Shown here piece by piece: positions 47,496 to 49,533 of a stretch of DNA of 49,533 nt. The notes under the pieces were generated by a model that was given only the letters and a program-made list of their open reading frames with translations, had not been told where the DNA came from and ran no database searches. Location of the stretch: NCBI GenBank assembly GCA_900543275.1, contig UQQL01000006.1, positions 1-49,533 of the forward strand. Direction: 5' to 3'. The stretch is from an uncultured Collinsella sp. (GTDB taxonomy: Bacteria; Actinomycetota; Coriobacteriia; Coriobacteriales; Coriobacteriaceae). Made by a program: the position numbers and the translations under genes. How positions within the stretch are numbered: the stretch's first letter is position 1; each line of letters begins with the position of its first letter.

Positions 47496-49501
47496 CTATA
47501 GCGAAACAGTTCCGTTTTTCTTGATGCGGGCGAGTATGTTTTTGAGCTTGTTAAAGTCGAGCGGTTTGGGCAGATGGGCGTTCATACCGGCATCGTGTGC
47601 CGCCTTGGCGTCCTCGTTGAAGGCGTTGGCAGTGAGCGCGATGATGGGGATGTCGGCTGCATCGGCCTTTTCGCTCAGACGAATCGCGCGGGTTGCCTCG
47701 TAGCCATCCATGCCCGGCATCATGATGTCCATCAGGATCGCATCGAAGCTGCCGGCGGGACGACTAACGTATAGGTCGACTGCTTTGTTGCCGTCGGCGG
47801 CGCGCGTTACGACGATGCCTTCGCTTTCGAGTAGAGCCTGGGCAATTTCGGCATTGAGCTCGTTGTCTTCTGCCAAAAGGACGTTCATGCCGGCAAGCGA
47901 GCAACTGTATGTCTGCTTGGACGCACGTTCTTTTGCCTGAGGGTTCTTGTCGATATCGAGCGGTATCTGGACGTTGAACGTGCTTCCCGCGCCAACCTCA
48001 CTCGAAATCTCAATCGTGCCGCCCATCATATCGATGAGCGATTTGACGATAGACATGCCAATGCCGGTTCCTTGGAACTTGCTGCGCGCATCGTCGCCTT
48101 CCTGGGCAAACGGCTCGTAAATGTGCGTCAAAAACTCGGGCGTCATACCAATGCCGGTATCCGAGACGCTAAAGCAAAACACCGCGTGCTCGTCGTCGAC
48201 CGGTTTGATGGTCGATGAGAACGTGACGGTGCCTCCGTGCTTGTTGTACTTGATGCTGTTGTCGAGCAGGTTGACAAGGATCTGCCGAATATGGGTGGGG
48301 CTGCCGATCATATATTGGTCGACAGCGTAGGGCTCGCTGGTGTCGAGCATGGTTATGCCGCGGTCCGATGCGCGGAGCTTGCACAGTACGAGCGCATTGT
48401 CGCACAGCTCTTTAAGGTTGAATGATTCGTGCTCGAGCGTCACTTTGCACTCCTCGATCCTGCCCATTTCGAGGATGTCGTTAATCAGTGACAGCAGGTG
48501 ATTGGCGGCAACGCGCGCCTTGGCGCGGCTTTCGCGGGCGACCTGCATGTCGCCTTCTCTCAATTCCTCAATTTCGATAAGGCCCAGGATGCCGTTGAGC
48601 GGCGTGCGGATGTCGTGGCTCATGCGCGTGTTGAAAGCGGTTTTGGCGGCGTTGGCGGCATCAGCTTTCTGCCGTTCCTCCTGTGCGCGGTAAAGCGACC
48701 AGACAAGGATGACGATGCCGGTGAGCAAAATGCAGATGACGACTGCCGCAATGACGATGCGGTTGCGGTAGAGAAGTCGGAACGCATCCGATTCTTGCGC
48801 CGAGTACGATGTGGGGAAATAGCTGTTTGCAGAGAGCGATTCACCTGCATTGACGATGCCCTTATTGATGATTCCCAGCAGCTCGGGCTTGCCGCGCGAA
48901 ATTAAACACGATAGTTGTGCCGTGTTGGTGAGTTCCTGTGTTTCGAAATCCTCGATGTCGTAGATGTCGCGGAGAGTTTCCAGGCGCGTGCTGGGGACAA
49001 TGATGCAACGTGCCTTCCCCTCATCGAGGGCTTTGAGCACCTCGCCGTCATTCGAATACTCGGTTACCGTTGCGTTCGGAAAGAGACTTTCGAGCTCAAA
49101 ACGGTTAACGATTGTGCTCTTTGTACAAGCGATGTTCTTAAGGTCGCTGTTCAGGTTTTTGCCACTGTGAATGGCGGTCAGCGAAACCGTTCCCATCGAG
49201 TTTGACTGGATGACCCCTGTCTGCTCGGCGAGCCAGTAGTCGCGAAACAACGGCAGGGCGACATCGATGGTTCCGTTGGAAAGGGCTTTGATCATTTGCT
49301 TGTTGTTCGAGAGTGCGATTGTTTTGACCGTAATGTCAAACTTGTCGTGCAACGTCGTTGCAAGCGAGGCGAGCGACCCTTCCATCTCGCCGTCGTCATT
49401 TTGCGTACAGTAGGGAAGTTGGTTTTTAAGATAGCCGAGCGTGATGGTATTGCCGTTTTCTTTGAGCCAGGTGGTCTCGGTGCCGGTGAGCGATGACGAG
49501 C
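47496..49501 (-). CDS. hybrid sensor histidine kinase with SBP-type sensor, 5' end cut
   Basis: The reading frame continues through the Met at 49385 to the end of genuine DNA, giving 667 visible residues and no true start. The visible N-terminus, TITLGYLKNQLPYCTQNDDG followed by SLASLATTL, is the start of a bacterial solute-binding (SBP_bac_3-like) domain, so the kinase senses a small molecule outside. One membrane helix is at about 250-270 (VIAAVVICILLTGIVILVW). Then HisKA MSHDIRTPLNGILGL with the phosphoacceptor His, ATPase NLLDNSIKYNKHGG, DTGIGM and GTGIGMSIVKSLIDMMGG, and a C-terminal receiver domain with MNVLLAEDNELNAEIA, phospho-Asp in AILMDIMMPGMDGYEA and LPKPLDF. The architecture is a BvgS/EvgS-like phosphorelay without a visible HPt. 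The downstream partner is not in the window. Confidence 0.92.
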
Positions 49502-49533
49502 CTGTCTCTTATACACATCTGACGCTGCCGACG
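49502..49533. other. Nextera transposase adapter (sequencing artefact)
   Basis: The last 32 bases are the Tn5 mosaic end CTGTCTCTTATACACATCT (49502-49520) followed by GACGCTGCCGACG (49521-49533), the complement of the Illumina Nextera read 1 adapter. They are not part of the genome. Genuine sequence ends at 49501. Confidence 0.97.

Noticed and set aside
49292..49516. Minus-strand open frame beginning MYKRQ
   Set aside because: Its first codons are the sequencing adapter, and it is out of frame with the real kinase gene.

Overview
The window reads as chromosomal DNA of a high-GC intestinal actinobacterium of the class Coriobacteriia, most likely Collinsella. This rests on gene content and codon style (anaerobe-type redox genes, a divergent second type II topoisomerase, abundant short intergenic palindromes) and on recollection of Collinsella genomes; no marker was searched. 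No tRNA, rRNA, CRISPR array, insertion sequence or prophage is visible. Both ends cut genes, and the last 32 bases are a Nextera sequencing adapter, not biology.

Layout. 1-1978 (-): three tandem macrodomain-type sirtuin (SirTM-like) genes behind a promoter that carries a palindrome, divergent from a TetR gene. 2881-4881 (+): a flavodoxin-fold reductase and a DUF4143-type ATPase. 4981-9264 (-): a ParC/ParE-like topoisomerase pair. 9359-9433: two neighbouring long palindromes. 9696-16350: a lipoprotein, a 1455-residue Tat/LAxTG-type surface protein and a LuxR-type regulator. 16648-17628: a GMP synthase that lacks the glutaminase domain. 17702-21661: a two-component system divergent from a three-gene CXXC peptide / membrane iron-sulfur protein / TlpA lipoprotein operon. 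21877-25131: a fused ABC-FtsX protein. 25291-31201: a catabolic island with a TetR regulator, a guanidino-deiminase, a carbamoyltransferase with altered substrate loops, and two closely related OFA-type MFS carriers. 31323-36791: membrane proteins, an aldo/keto reductase with a divergent LysR gene, and a dihydrouridine synthase. 36867-38478: a second sirtuin, overlapping a zinc-type macrodomain hydrolase gene. 38620-41133: an HxlR regulator divergent from an ACG-repeat, cysteine-rich peptide with a flavin/iron-sulfur protein and a radical SAM/SPASM enzyme, a likely RiPP locus. 41349-43551: a toxin-antitoxin-like pair and an unknown AT-richer gene with an SOS-box-like site upstream. 43552-49501: glutaredoxin, XRE-zinc ribbon-TipAS regulator, TrmO, MalY-type aminotransferase, NimA-like flavoprotein and a truncated hybrid sensor kinase.

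How the parts fit. Two loci encode the NAD-dependent ADP-ribosylation / ADP-ribose removal type of chemistry known for SirTM-macrodomain pairs. One is a canonical pair; the other is an expanded sirtuin-only operon in which the middle member has lost the zinc ribbon and the catalytic-position Gln. The 25-31 kb island encodes uptake, deimination and carbamoyl transfer for an unidentified guanidino or ureido compound, probably under one TetR protein whose CGGTAGG-containing palindromes recur at two promoters. Two families of small palindromes sit at gene ends across 21-43 kb, in two cases forming or touching the stop codon of the preceding gene.
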